This document shows, piece by piece, positions 41,112 to 49,001 of a DNA stretch of 64,000 nucleotides. The notes beneath the pieces are model-generated. The model ran no database searches and was not told where the DNA came from. It saw only the letters and a list, made by a program, of their open reading frames with translations. The stretch's first letter is position 1. Each line of letters starts with the position of its first letter. This stretch comes from Barnesiella viscericola DSM 18177. Its GTDB lineage: Bacteria > Bacteroidota > Bacteroidia > Bacteroidales > Barnesiellaceae. The translations under genes and the position numbers were made by a program. The stretch is from NCBI RefSeq assembly GCF_000512915.1, contig NZ_CP007034.1, forward strand, positions 3,012,857 through 3,076,856. The letters are read 5' to 3'.

Positions 41112-41134
41112 GGGTACATAAAAAATTGAGGACA

Positions 41135-42643
41135 ATGAAACACACGACTATTTGGGCTCGCCTGCTGTTGGGTTCGGTGACCGTTATCACGCTTCTGTCG
41201 GCCTGTGGAGGAGGCAAAAAACAGGAAAAGATAGAAATCACTCCCTATATTCTCAACCTGCATTTGAAATATTCGTTTATCGACAATTTCGAGGGAGGCC
41301 TGGCTCGGGTGATGATGAAGACCAAGACCGAGTCGGGGCGCGAGACAGGTGTCTTCGGTTGTGTCGACGAGGAGGGGCACGAGGTGATACCCTGCATCTA
41401 CGAGTCGGTATATATAGAGCCCGGTGGTGTGCTGGTTTCCCCGAAAGAGGGGAACAACAAGCTCTTTGTCTATCGCGACGGTGCGATGCAGGAGTTCCCG
41501 GTGCCCGACGGTCTCGAGCCGCAGGGGGGCTTCTACGATGGCCGGGCGAGAGTGCATGACGAGGATTTCAATTATGGGTATATCGATACCGAGGGGAATC
41601 TGGTGGTGCCTTGCCGTTATAATTCTGCCGATGATTTCAGCGAAGGACTGGCCGTGGTCGAGCAGAATTGGAGAAAGGGGTATATCGATGTCGACGGCAA
41701 CGAGATGACCCCTCTGATCTATTGGAATGCGATGGATTTTTACAACGGTATGGGTTGTGTGCAGAACGAAGAGGGGCTCTATGGTTATGTCGATGCGACG
41801 GGGCGCGAGGTAATACCCTGTCAGTTTGAATCGGCCGACTTTTTTTATGGCGATGTAGCTCCGGTATGCCTCGATGGGAGCTATGGCCTCATCGACAAGA
41901 CGGGCAAGTTTGTCTCGGCCACTCGGTACAAGTCGATGGGAGTCTGTTCCTCCAATCTGTTCTATTACGGCGAAGACGGCCTCTATGGTTTTGTCGATGT
42001 CCGGCAAAACGTGCTGACCCCGGCCCGATACAACAAAATCGATAACTGCCGGGAAGGCATGGTAGCTGTGGCCCAGCAGGGTAAATATGGGTTCGTAAAC
42101 GAGAAGGGTGAGGAGGTAATCCCCTGCATATACAGTCGGGTGAACTGGTTCGACCAGGGCTTTGCCCGGGTAGCCCGCAACGGTCGGGTAGGATATATCG
42201 ACAAGACGGGGCGCGAAATCTTCCTGCTCCCCTCGAACAGCTTTTCGAGTGCTTCGCGCTCGGGCTTCGGGGTATTCTGTTTCGAGAGCGGCGGCGAGGT
42301 CTTCATCTTCGATGAGGAGGGCAACCGGCTCGACAGCAACGGGCTCGAAACCCCGGGTGTGGCTTCGGCCGGGAGCGACGCCTCGGCCGGCAGTGGTGCC
42401 GGGGGTGGTTCGGGCGTAGTGGTGGTACCCTCGGTCTCGGTACCGGCTTCGACCGGCAGCAGCCAGAGCGACCCTTCCCGTAGGGTTGAGTGGGAAATCC
42501 GTCGCAACCGGGCTATCGAAGAATTGGCCCGCTTGCAGGTGAAACTCATTGAAGATCCCAATTCGGCATACATCAAGCACAACATACAGACACAGCAAAA
42601 CATCATCAACACCTGCAACGAGATGATTGCCACTTACCAGTAA
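41135..42643 (+). CDS. WG-repeat lipoprotein
   Basis: This 502-residue lipoprotein has its lipobox ending at Cys24 (LLSAC). I start it at the ATG at 41135 because the longer frame has no signal peptide and runs through the likely promoter. The body (about 35-370) is a series of WG-type beta repeats, of which at least seven are visible (for example YGYIDTEGNLVVPCRYNSAD and YGFVNEKGEEVIPCIYSRVN). A Ser/Gly/Ala-rich linker (about 408-445) leads to a short C-terminal helix. Such repeats fold into a propeller-like surface that usually binds proteins; no specific function is known. It appears to be transcribed alone. Confidence 0.85.
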   Translation: MKHTTIWARLLLGSVTVITLLSACGGGKKQEKIEITPYILNLHLKYSFIDNFEGGLARVMMKTKTESGRETGVFGCVDEEGHEVIPCIYESVYIEPGGVLVSPKEGNNKLFVYRDGAMQEFPVPDGLEPQGGFYDGRARVHDEDFNYGYIDTEGNLVVPCRYNSADDFSEGLAVVEQNWRKGYIDVDGNEMTPLIYWNAMDFYNGMGCVQNEEGLYGYVDATGREVIPCQFESADFFYGDVAPVCLDGSYGLIDKTGKFVSATRYKSMGVCSSNLFYYGEDGLYGFVDVRQNVLTPARYNKIDNCREGMVAVAQQGKYGFVNEKGEEVIPCIYSRVNWFDQGFARVARNGRVGYIDKTGREIFLLPSNSFSSASRSGFGVFCFESGGEVFIFDEEGNRLDSNGLETPGVASAGSDASAGSGAGGGSGVVVVPSVSVPASTGSSQSDPSRRVEWEIRRNRAIEELARLQVKLIEDPNSAYIKHNIQTQQNIINTCNEMIATYQ

Positions 42644-42781
42644 CGGTTCTTGTCTTCTATCTTTTATTGCTGTGTCATGGGGGAGAGGATTTTTCGTTGC
42701 CTATCTTGCCTTTGATCGAGAAGATAGATTGAGCGTTGTAAAATCTTGGGTGGGTTTAGCCTTGGGTTGGCTGCTTTCTCG

Positions 42782-42789
42782 TATCTTTG
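42782..42789 (+). promoter_or_regulatory. Candidate -7 element for the PHP gene
   Basis: TATCTTTG matches the consensus and lies 25 bp before the start codon. A TTGG at 42762-42765 is a possible, closely spaced -33. Confidence 0.5.
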
Positions 42790-42814
42790 CAGAGCGATAA
42801 AAACAGGATTTGTT

Positions 42815-43546
42815 ATGAATATTCTTCTTGATGTACACACGCACACGATAGCCAGCGGGCACGCATTCAGCACCCTGCAAGAGATGGTGCAGGCTGCGGC
42901 CGACAAGGGGCTGCAACTGCTGGGTATTACCGAACACACGAGCGGTATCCCCGGGACCTGTTCCGACATCTATTTCCGCAATTTGCCGGTGGTGCCTCGC
43001 CACATGTACGGGGTGGAGTTGCTGTTGGGGGCCGAAATCAATATTATCGACTACAAGGGACATCTCGATTTGGAGGAGCGCTATTTCCGTTTTCTCGACC
43101 TGCGCATCGCCGGACTGCACTCGTTGTGCTACCTGCCGGGTACTGTCGACCAGAATACCGAGGCGGTGCTGGGGGCGATAGGCAATCGCCACATCGACAT
43201 CATCAGTCACCCGGGCGACGGTACGGCCGACCTGCTTTTCGAGCCGCTGGTACTGGCGGCCAAGGAGAACGGCGTGTTGCTCGAGATCAACAACAGTTCG
43301 CTCAATCCCTATCGGCACAAGACGAAGGCCCGTGACAACAATCTCGAAATTCTGCGTCTGTGCAAACGCTACGAGCAGCCGGTTATCCTGGGCAGCGACG
43401 CCCACATTTCATTCTCGATAGCCGATTATCACTGGCTCTATCCGTTGTTGGCCGAGACCGATTTCCCCGAAGCGCTGATTCTCAACGACAAGCCCGAGGC
43501 TTTCAAGGCCCGTTTGAAGAAGAACCGGGAAGAGACCGTGTTCTAA
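42815..43546 (+). CDS. PHP-domain phosphoesterase (YcdX family)
   Basis: This 243-residue protein carries PHP metal-binding motifs: DVHTHT (residues 6-11), GITEHT, a histidine in DIISHPG, and GSDAH near the C-terminus. These fit the trinuclear-zinc YcdX-type phosphatases. The ATG at 42815 is preferred because the frame upstream is hydrophobic nonsense overlapping the promoter. The substrate is unknown; small phosphorylated metabolites are likely. Its stop overlaps by 4 bp the stop of the convergent fetB gene, so the two messages would be antisense at their ends. Confidence 0.87.
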   Translation: MNILLDVHTHTIASGHAFSTLQEMVQAAADKGLQLLGITEHTSGIPGTCSDIYFRNLPVVPRHMYGVELLLGAEINIIDYKGHLDLEERYFRFLDLRIAGLHSLCYLPGTVDQNTEAVLGAIGNRHIDIISHPGDGTADLLFEPLVLAAKENGVLLEINNSSLNPYRHKTKARDNNLEILRLCKRYEQPVILGSDAHISFSIADYHWLYPLLAETDFPEALILNDKPEAFKARLKKNREETVF

Positions 43547-44316
43547 AAACGCATCATGCCATAGCGGTCAAAACTCTTCCGACGCGAAATCCACAAGGTG
43601 AGCAGCACCGAGATGAGCGACGAGGCAAAGATGGCTATCATGAGCAGAATCTGGTATTTGATGGCCACGCTGGGGCTGCTGCCGCCCAGTATCTGGCCGG
43701 TCATGGTGCCGGGCAGGGCGATGAGCCCCATCACCGCCATCGAGGCAATGGTGGGGTTGAACGACTTGATGAGTGCCTCGCGCATGAAGGGGGCGAGCGA
43801 TTCGCCTGGCGAGGCTCCGTTGCCCAGCAGGTAGAGGTAGAGTTGTCGTTCGCGGTTGAGCGAACCGTAGAACGAGTTGAGGGCAATCACGTTGGCCGAC
43901 AGCATGTTGCCCAGTATCATGCCACTGATGGGTATGAAGTAGCGGGCCGTGAATATCTTTTCGGGACGCACCACCAGCCCCAGGAAGTAGAGGTCGATGA
44001 TGAGCAGCGAGACGAGAAAGGCTACCGATACGGCCATGAAGAGCATTTTCAAGGGGAGCTTGGTCCGCTTCAATACCGTCGACGAAGCAATCACAATCAT
44101 GAAGAGTACCCACAACAGGTTAATCCACACACTGTCCCACAGGAACAGGTATTCGAGGTAGAACCCGATGAAGAAGAGTTGTACCGTCATGCGCAGGGCG
44201 GCCCAAAGCGTGTCTCTCACCAGGCCGGTGCGGTAGCGGTAGAGAAAATAGGTGGGGATAATCAGCAGCAGAAATCCCAGGACCATGTGGCCATAGCCGA
44301 TGTTTATCGTTTCCAT
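43543..44316 (-). CDS. fetB: ABC transporter permease FetB (UPF0014)
   Basis: This 257-residue membrane protein has about seven hydrophobic segments and the family block NGASPGESLAPFMREALIKSFNPTIASMAVMGLIALPGTMTGQILGG (given here only in outline, around residues 165-215). The E. coli FetAB pair has been linked to iron export and oxidative-stress resistance. It starts 3 bp after the fetA stop and is the last gene of a six-gene minus-strand run. Its 3' end overlaps the convergent PHP gene by 4 bp. Confidence 0.88.
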   Translation of the reverse strand: METINIGYGHMVLGFLLLIIPTYFLYRYRTGLVRDTLWAALRMTVQLFFIGFYLEYLFLWDSVWINLLWVLFMIVIASSTVLKRTKLPLKMLFMAVSVAFLVSLLIIDLYFLGLVVRPEKIFTARYFIPISGMILGNMLSANVIALNSFYGSLNRERQLYLYLLGNGASPGESLAPFMREALIKSFNPTIASMAVMGLIALPGTMTGQILGGSSPSVAIKYQILLMIAIFASSLISVLLTLWISRRKSFDRYGMMRF

Positions 44317-44319
44317 AAG

Positions 44320-44940
44320 TCAGTCTCCGATATAAATTTTGCGGTCGAACGCGTTGATGAAGCGGTCGTCGTGCGATACCATCAGCACGGTAGCCTCGTG
44401 CCACCCGTGAATGTAGTCGACCACCCGGGCGATGGAGTCGGGGTCGAGGGCCGAGGTGGGTTCGTCGAGCAGCACGATCTCTTTGTGCAGCAGAGCGGTA
44501 ATGAGAATCATGATGCGTTGCCGCTGTCCGCCCGAAATCTCGATCGAGCGTTTGTCATACAGTTCGGGTTCCAGTCCCAGCAGCTCGAAGTGGTGCAGGA
44601 CCGTTTCGCGCGAAGGCATCTGTGCCTGGTTGATTCGTAATCGGAAAGGGGCCTCGATCAGCTCCTTCACCGTGTCGTAAGGGAGGGTAAACTCCTGAGG
44701 CAGCCAGGCGATGCGTCGGCGCACCTGTTGCACGGTCGATGCGTCGAGTGTGCGGCCGTCGATGCGGATAGTCCCCTCGTCGGGACGGACAAAGCCGGGT
44801 ACCGAAGCAAGAAGGGTGCTTTTACCGTGCCCCGAAGGGCCGTAAAGCACCGCTTTCTCGCCCCGGGCGATGCAACACGTGAAGTGTTGCATCAAGGGCT
44901 TGTTGTCATAAATAAAGGTGAGATTGTCAAATTCGATCAT
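44320..44940 (-). CDS. fetA: ABC transporter ATP-binding protein FetA
   Basis: This 206-residue ATPase has Walker A GPSGHGKS (34-41), signature ISGGQRQRI, and Walker B IVLLDEPTSALD. I start it at the ATG at 44940, because the longer frame is the antisense-frame tail of the peptidase gene. The ATG overlaps the peptidase TGA as ATGA, a classic translational coupling signal. With FetB it forms a small putative exporter, in E. coli implicated in iron homeostasis. Confidence 0.88.
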   Translation of the reverse strand: MIEFDNLTFIYDNKPLMQHFTCCIARGEKAVLYGPSGHGKSTLLASVPGFVRPDEGTIRIDGRTLDASTVQQVRRRIAWLPQEFTLPYDTVKELIEAPFRLRINQAQMPSRETVLHHFELLGLEPELYDKRSIEISGGQRQRIMILITALLHKEIVLLDEPTSALDPDSIARVVDYIHGWHEATVLMVSHDDRFINAFDRKIYIGD

Positions 44941-47051
44941 TTCGCCGGTTCCGGATTCTCGGTTTGAGTTTGAGGTTTCAGCCAGCGGTCGAGCCAGCGG
45001 AAGAAAATCCGTTGCCACAGCACACCGTTCTGCGGTTTCAGAATCCAGTGGTTTTCGTCGGGGAAGATGAGCATCTCGGCCGGAACGCCGCGCAACTTGG
45101 CCGCATTGAAGGCCGACATGCCTTGCGAGGCGAGGATACGGAAGTCATATTCGCCGTGGGTGATGAGGATAGGCGTGTCCCATTGGTCTACGAATTTGTG
45201 GGGCGAAGTGGCAAATGTGCGTTGAGCCGTAGCGTTCGTCTTGTCCCAGGGTGCGCCGCCCATATCCCAGTTGGCAAACCACATCTCTTCGGTCTCGACA
45301 TATTGCTGTTCGAGGTTGTAGATACCGGCGTGGGCGATGAAGGCCTTGAACCGTTTCTGGTGATGGCCGGCCAGCCAGTACACCGAGAAGCCGCCGTAGC
45401 TGGCACCCACGGCACCCATGTGGTCGCCGTCGACATAAGGTTCTTTCTTCATCTCGTCGGTAGCGCTGAGGTAGTCCTTCATGTTCTGGCCGCCGTAGTC
45501 GCCGCTAATCTGTTCGAGCCACTCCTGACCGAAGCCGTAGAGACCGCGACGGTTGGGGGCGATGACGATATAGCCGTTGGCCGCCATCAGTTGCAGGTTC
45601 CAGCGGTAGGACCAGAACTGGCTGACAGCCTGTTGCGGGCCGCCCTGGCAGTAGAGAATGGCGGGATATTTCTTCGAGGGGTCGAAGTGGGGCGGATAGA
45701 CAATCCAGGTGAGCATCTTCTTGTTGTCGGTGGTCGTGATCCAGCGCTCTTCCACCTTACCCATGGTGAGCTGGTCGAGGATATCCTTGTTCTCGAACGA
45801 GAGTTCCTTCACCTCCTTGCTCTGGGGGTTGACGCTGTAAATCTCGTCGGGTTGCGACAGCGAGTGACGCATGGCGATGAGGCAGGTCTCGCTCACGGGA
45901 GCCAGCGAAGCATAGTCGTAGTAGCCGGTGGTAATCTGCTCGATTTTCTTGTCGAGACCCACGCGGAAGATGTGTACCTCGCCCTGATAGGCTGTGCGAA
46001 TGAAGAGCGACTGTCCGTCGGGGGCCCAGGCCAGTTCGTCGGTGCTGTAATCGAAGTCGGCGGTGAGGTCCTGTTTTTCGCCGGTTGCCATGTTCATGAC
46101 AAAGAGGCGGTTCTTGTCCGATTCGTAACCGTCGCGCTCCATGCTGCCCCAAGCCATGTATTTGCCGTCGGGCGAGAAGGCAGGCGTGGTGTCGTAGCCC
46201 ATCATGCCCTCGGTGAGGTTGCGGGTCTGTTTCGAGCCCAGGTCATAGAGGTAGATGTCGGAGTTGGTCGAGATGGAGTATTCCAATCCCGTCTTCTTGC
46301 GGCTGGTGTAGGCCACGGCCTTGCTGTCGGGAGTCCAGGCAAACGACTCGATGCCGCCGAAGGGTTTCATGGGCGACTCGTAGGGCTCGCCCTCCATGAT
46401 GTCGACGATGTCCGAAAGCGCTTTACCGTCGAACGAGGCGATGTAGGGGTGCGGAATCTCCTCGACCCACTCGTCCCAGTGCTTGTACATGAGGTCGTCG
46501 ATGACGCGGCCGGTAGCCTTGTCGAGGTCGGGATAGATATCCGAAGCCTTCTGGCTGTATTTCACATTGCCGATGAAGAGGATATGTTTCTCGTCGGGCG
46601 AGAAGAGGAATCCGTGTACCCCTTTCTCGTGGTGGCTTATCTGCCGGGCGTTGCTGCCGTCGGCCTCCATGATCCACAGCTGCGAGTCGCCGCTCTTGCC
46701 CGAGAGGTAGGCAATCTGTTTGCCGCCGTTTATCCACACGGCGTTACCCTCCGACTCGGGGGTGCAGGTAATCTGACGTTTGTTCTGTCCGTCGATGTCC
46801 ATCACAAACAGCTCGCGGTTGCTCTTGTTCTGCTCCACGTTCTCGTAGGTCACTCCAAACAAGATCTTGCTCTTGTCGGGCGAAACCACGGGGTCGCTCA
46901 CCCGGCCGAACGCCATGAGCACCTCGGTAGTCATGATGCCGTTTTCGACTTTTACGGGTTGCTTGCCGATAATGTCACCGGTTTTTCCGGTCGGCTGACA
47001 GGCCGTTACCAATAAAGTTCCTGCCATCATCATACAATTTAATTTATTCAT
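44937..47051 (-). CDS. S9-family prolyl oligopeptidase / dipeptidyl peptidase lipoprotein
   Basis: This 704-residue protein starts at the ATG at 47051, which gives a lipoprotein signal ending at Cys18 (LVTAC). The N-terminal beta-propeller has WD40-like/TolB-type repeats (SPDKSKILFG, SPDEKHILFI, SPDGKYMAWG). The C-terminal alpha/beta-hydrolase domain has Ser551 (GASYGG), Asp636 (GEYDFRI) and His668 (DENHWIL) as a plausible triad. This matches the S9C/DPP5-like peptidases that trim peptides in the envelope of asaccharolytic and gut Bacteroidales. It lies 17 bp after ygiQ, and its stop overlaps the fetA start. Confidence 0.92.
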   Translation of the reverse strand: MNKLNCMMMAGTLLVTACQPTGKTGDIIGKQPVKVENGIMTTEVLMAFGRVSDPVVSPDKSKILFGVTYENVEQNKSNRELFVMDIDGQNKRQITCTPESEGNAVWINGGKQIAYLSGKSGDSQLWIMEADGSNARQISHHEKGVHGFLFSPDEKHILFIGNVKYSQKASDIYPDLDKATGRVIDDLMYKHWDEWVEEIPHPYIASFDGKALSDIVDIMEGEPYESPMKPFGGIESFAWTPDSKAVAYTSRKKTGLEYSISTNSDIYLYDLGSKQTRNLTEGMMGYDTTPAFSPDGKYMAWGSMERDGYESDKNRLFVMNMATGEKQDLTADFDYSTDELAWAPDGQSLFIRTAYQGEVHIFRVGLDKKIEQITTGYYDYASLAPVSETCLIAMRHSLSQPDEIYSVNPQSKEVKELSFENKDILDQLTMGKVEERWITTTDNKKMLTWIVYPPHFDPSKKYPAILYCQGGPQQAVSQFWSYRWNLQLMAANGYIVIAPNRRGLYGFGQEWLEQISGDYGGQNMKDYLSATDEMKKEPYVDGDHMGAVGASYGGFSVYWLAGHHQKRFKAFIAHAGIYNLEQQYVETEEMWFANWDMGGAPWDKTNATAQRTFATSPHKFVDQWDTPILITHGEYDFRILASQGMSAFNAAKLRGVPAEMLIFPDENHWILKPQNGVLWQRIFFRWLDRWLKPQTQTENPEPAK

Positions 47052-47068
47052 AAATAACGGTTTATAGA

Positions 47069-48982
47069 TTATTTTTTGTTCGGTTTCCTTTTTTCGTCGC
47101 GGTGTGGCCGGTTCTCGCCCACGAGGCGGGCCGGTTTGCGCCACGGCACATTGCCGTAGAGTTTCTCGAGCAGGTCGTAGCGGTGCATGCGCCTGAGCGA
47201 ATTCTGTATGTCGTTGCGTTTCTCGGGCAGATACCAGAAGAAGTATTTCCGCTGGTTCAGCTTCTCCTCGGGCTTGCGGGCGGTGAAGACCTTTTCGCCC
47301 GTGTAGGGGTGTATGCCGGTGTAGTAGATCTCGGTCGAGAGGGTCATGGGGGTAGGGGTGAAATCCTGCACCTGCTCCAACTTGAAGTTCATGTGCTTGG
47401 TCAGAGCGGCCAGTTCGGCCATATCCTCCTCGGTACACCCCGGGTGGCTTGATATGAAGTAGGGGATAATCTGCTGGTTGAGCCCCTGCTCGCGGTCGAT
47501 GCGGTCGAAAAGCCGCTTGAACTCCTCGAAGAGCGAGAAGGAGGGCTTGCGCATGATGGCCAGTACCCGGTCGGAGGTGTGTTCGGGGGCCACTTTCAGC
47601 CGACCCGAGACGTGTCGGGCAATCAGCTCCTCGGTATAGCGGCGGGTGCAGCGGTTCAGCGCCTCGTCCTGGTGCCGGTGCAGCAGCAGGTCGTAGCGCA
47701 CTCCGCTGCCGATGAATGACTTCTTGATGCCCGGCAGGGCGTCGACGGCCCGGTAGATGTCGAGCAGGGCGCTGTGGTCGGCGTTGAGGTTGGGGCATAT
47801 CTTGGGGGCGAGACACGAGGGGCGTTTGCACTTGTGGCATAGCTCCTCGTTCTGGCCGTGCATGCGGTACATGTTGGCCGAGGGGCCGCCCAGGTCGCTC
47901 AGATAGCCTTTGAAATCGGGCATCGTCGTGATTTGTTTCACCTCTTTGAGAATCGATTCTTTGGAACGCGAGGCGATGAATTTGCCTTGGTGGGCCGAGA
48001 TGGTGCAGAAGGCACAGCCGCCGAAACAGCCCCGGTGCAGGTTGACCGAGAACTTGATCATCTCGTAGGCCGGTATCGTCTTCCCCTTGTAACGGGGGTG
48101 CGGCATGCGGGTATAGGGCAGGTCGAACGAGGCGTCGATTTCAGCCTCGGTCATGGGCGGATAGGGTGGATTTACCACGATAACCTGCTCGCCCACGCTC
48201 TGCCACAGCCGCTTGGCGTGGTACTTGTTCGACTCCTCCTCGATGTGGCGGAAGTTCTCGGCCTGCTTGCTCTTGTGTTGCAGGCACTCCTCGTGCGAAG
48301 CCAGCACGATATTGTGCTCGTCTTCGGTGGTCGAGGGCATCATCGCGCGGGGACGTATGACGGCCGTCTGCGGTATGTCGGTCAGTTGGTCGATGGACTC
48401 GCCGCGTTGCAGCCGCCGGGCTATTTTGACGACGGGACGTTCGCCCATGCCGTAGATGAGCAGGTCGGCGGGACACTCGGCCAGGATACCCGGCAGCAGT
48501 TTGTCCTGCCAGTAGTCGTAGTGGGTGAGCCGTCGCATCGATGCCTCGATGCCGCCGATGACGACCGGCACATCGGGGTAGAGCTCTTTGAGAATGCGGC
48601 TGTACACGATGGTAGGGTAGTCGGGGCGCATGCCGTGCCGTCCGTTGGGGGTGTAGGCATCGTCGCTGCGCAGGCGTTTGTTGGCCGTGTAGTGGTTGAC
48701 CATCGAGTCCATGGCTCCGGCCGAGATGCCGAAGAACAACCGTGGTGCGCCCAGTTTCTTGAAATCGCGCAGGTCGTCCTGCCAGTTGGGCTGGGGCACG
48801 ATGGCCACCCGCAGCCCTTCGGCTTCGAGTATGCGCCCGATGACCGCCGCCCCGAACGAGGGGTGGTCGACATAGGCGTCACCCGAGAAGAGAATCACGT
48901 CGAGATAGTCCCACCCTCGTAGTTCCAACTCCTTGCGGGTCGTAGGCAGCCAGTCTTGCAATCGGTACTCTTTCATCGTCAT
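47069..48982 (-). CDS. YgiQ-family radical SAM protein
   Basis: This 637-residue protein has the YgiQ N-terminal domain (RLQDWLPTTRKELELRGWDYLDVILFSGD, residues 6 onward, in outline) and a radical SAM core with the CxxxCxxC motif in CFGGCAFC. Further YgiQ blocks are DLGGPSANMY, KVAPEHTSDRVL and FISSHPGCTEEDM. The C-terminus is basic. The reaction is unknown; the family is widespread in anaerobes. The gene starts 19 bp after uvrB and is followed 17 bp later by the S9 peptidase gene, in the same run. Confidence 0.93.
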   Translation of the reverse strand: MTMKEYRLQDWLPTTRKELELRGWDYLDVILFSGDAYVDHPSFGAAVIGRILEAEGLRVAIVPQPNWQDDLRDFKKLGAPRLFFGISAGAMDSMVNHYTANKRLRSDDAYTPNGRHGMRPDYPTIVYSRILKELYPDVPVVIGGIEASMRRLTHYDYWQDKLLPGILAECPADLLIYGMGERPVVKIARRLQRGESIDQLTDIPQTAVIRPRAMMPSTTEDEHNIVLASHEECLQHKSKQAENFRHIEEESNKYHAKRLWQSVGEQVIVVNPPYPPMTEAEIDASFDLPYTRMPHPRYKGKTIPAYEMIKFSVNLHRGCFGGCAFCTISAHQGKFIASRSKESILKEVKQITTMPDFKGYLSDLGGPSANMYRMHGQNEELCHKCKRPSCLAPKICPNLNADHSALLDIYRAVDALPGIKKSFIGSGVRYDLLLHRHQDEALNRCTRRYTEELIARHVSGRLKVAPEHTSDRVLAIMRKPSFSLFEEFKRLFDRIDREQGLNQQIIPYFISSHPGCTEEDMAELAALTKHMNFKLEQVQDFTPTPMTLSTEIYYTGIHPYTGEKVFTARKPEEKLNQRKYFFWYLPEKRNDIQNSLRRMHRYDLLEKLYGNVPWRKPARLVGENRPHRDEKRKPNKK

Positions 48983-49001
48983 TGAAGGTATAGGTTTGAC
49001 G

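Noticed and set aside
42701..42727. Short inverted repeat CTATCTT/AAGATAG after the WG-repeat gene
   Set aside because: Only 7 bp, AT-rich, and without a T-tract; chance occurrence is likely.
47052..47840. N-terminal extension of the S9 peptidase frame to 47840
   Set aside because: The extension overlaps ygiQ and is proline/arginine-rich shadow sequence; the ATG at 47051 gives a proper lipoprotein signal.
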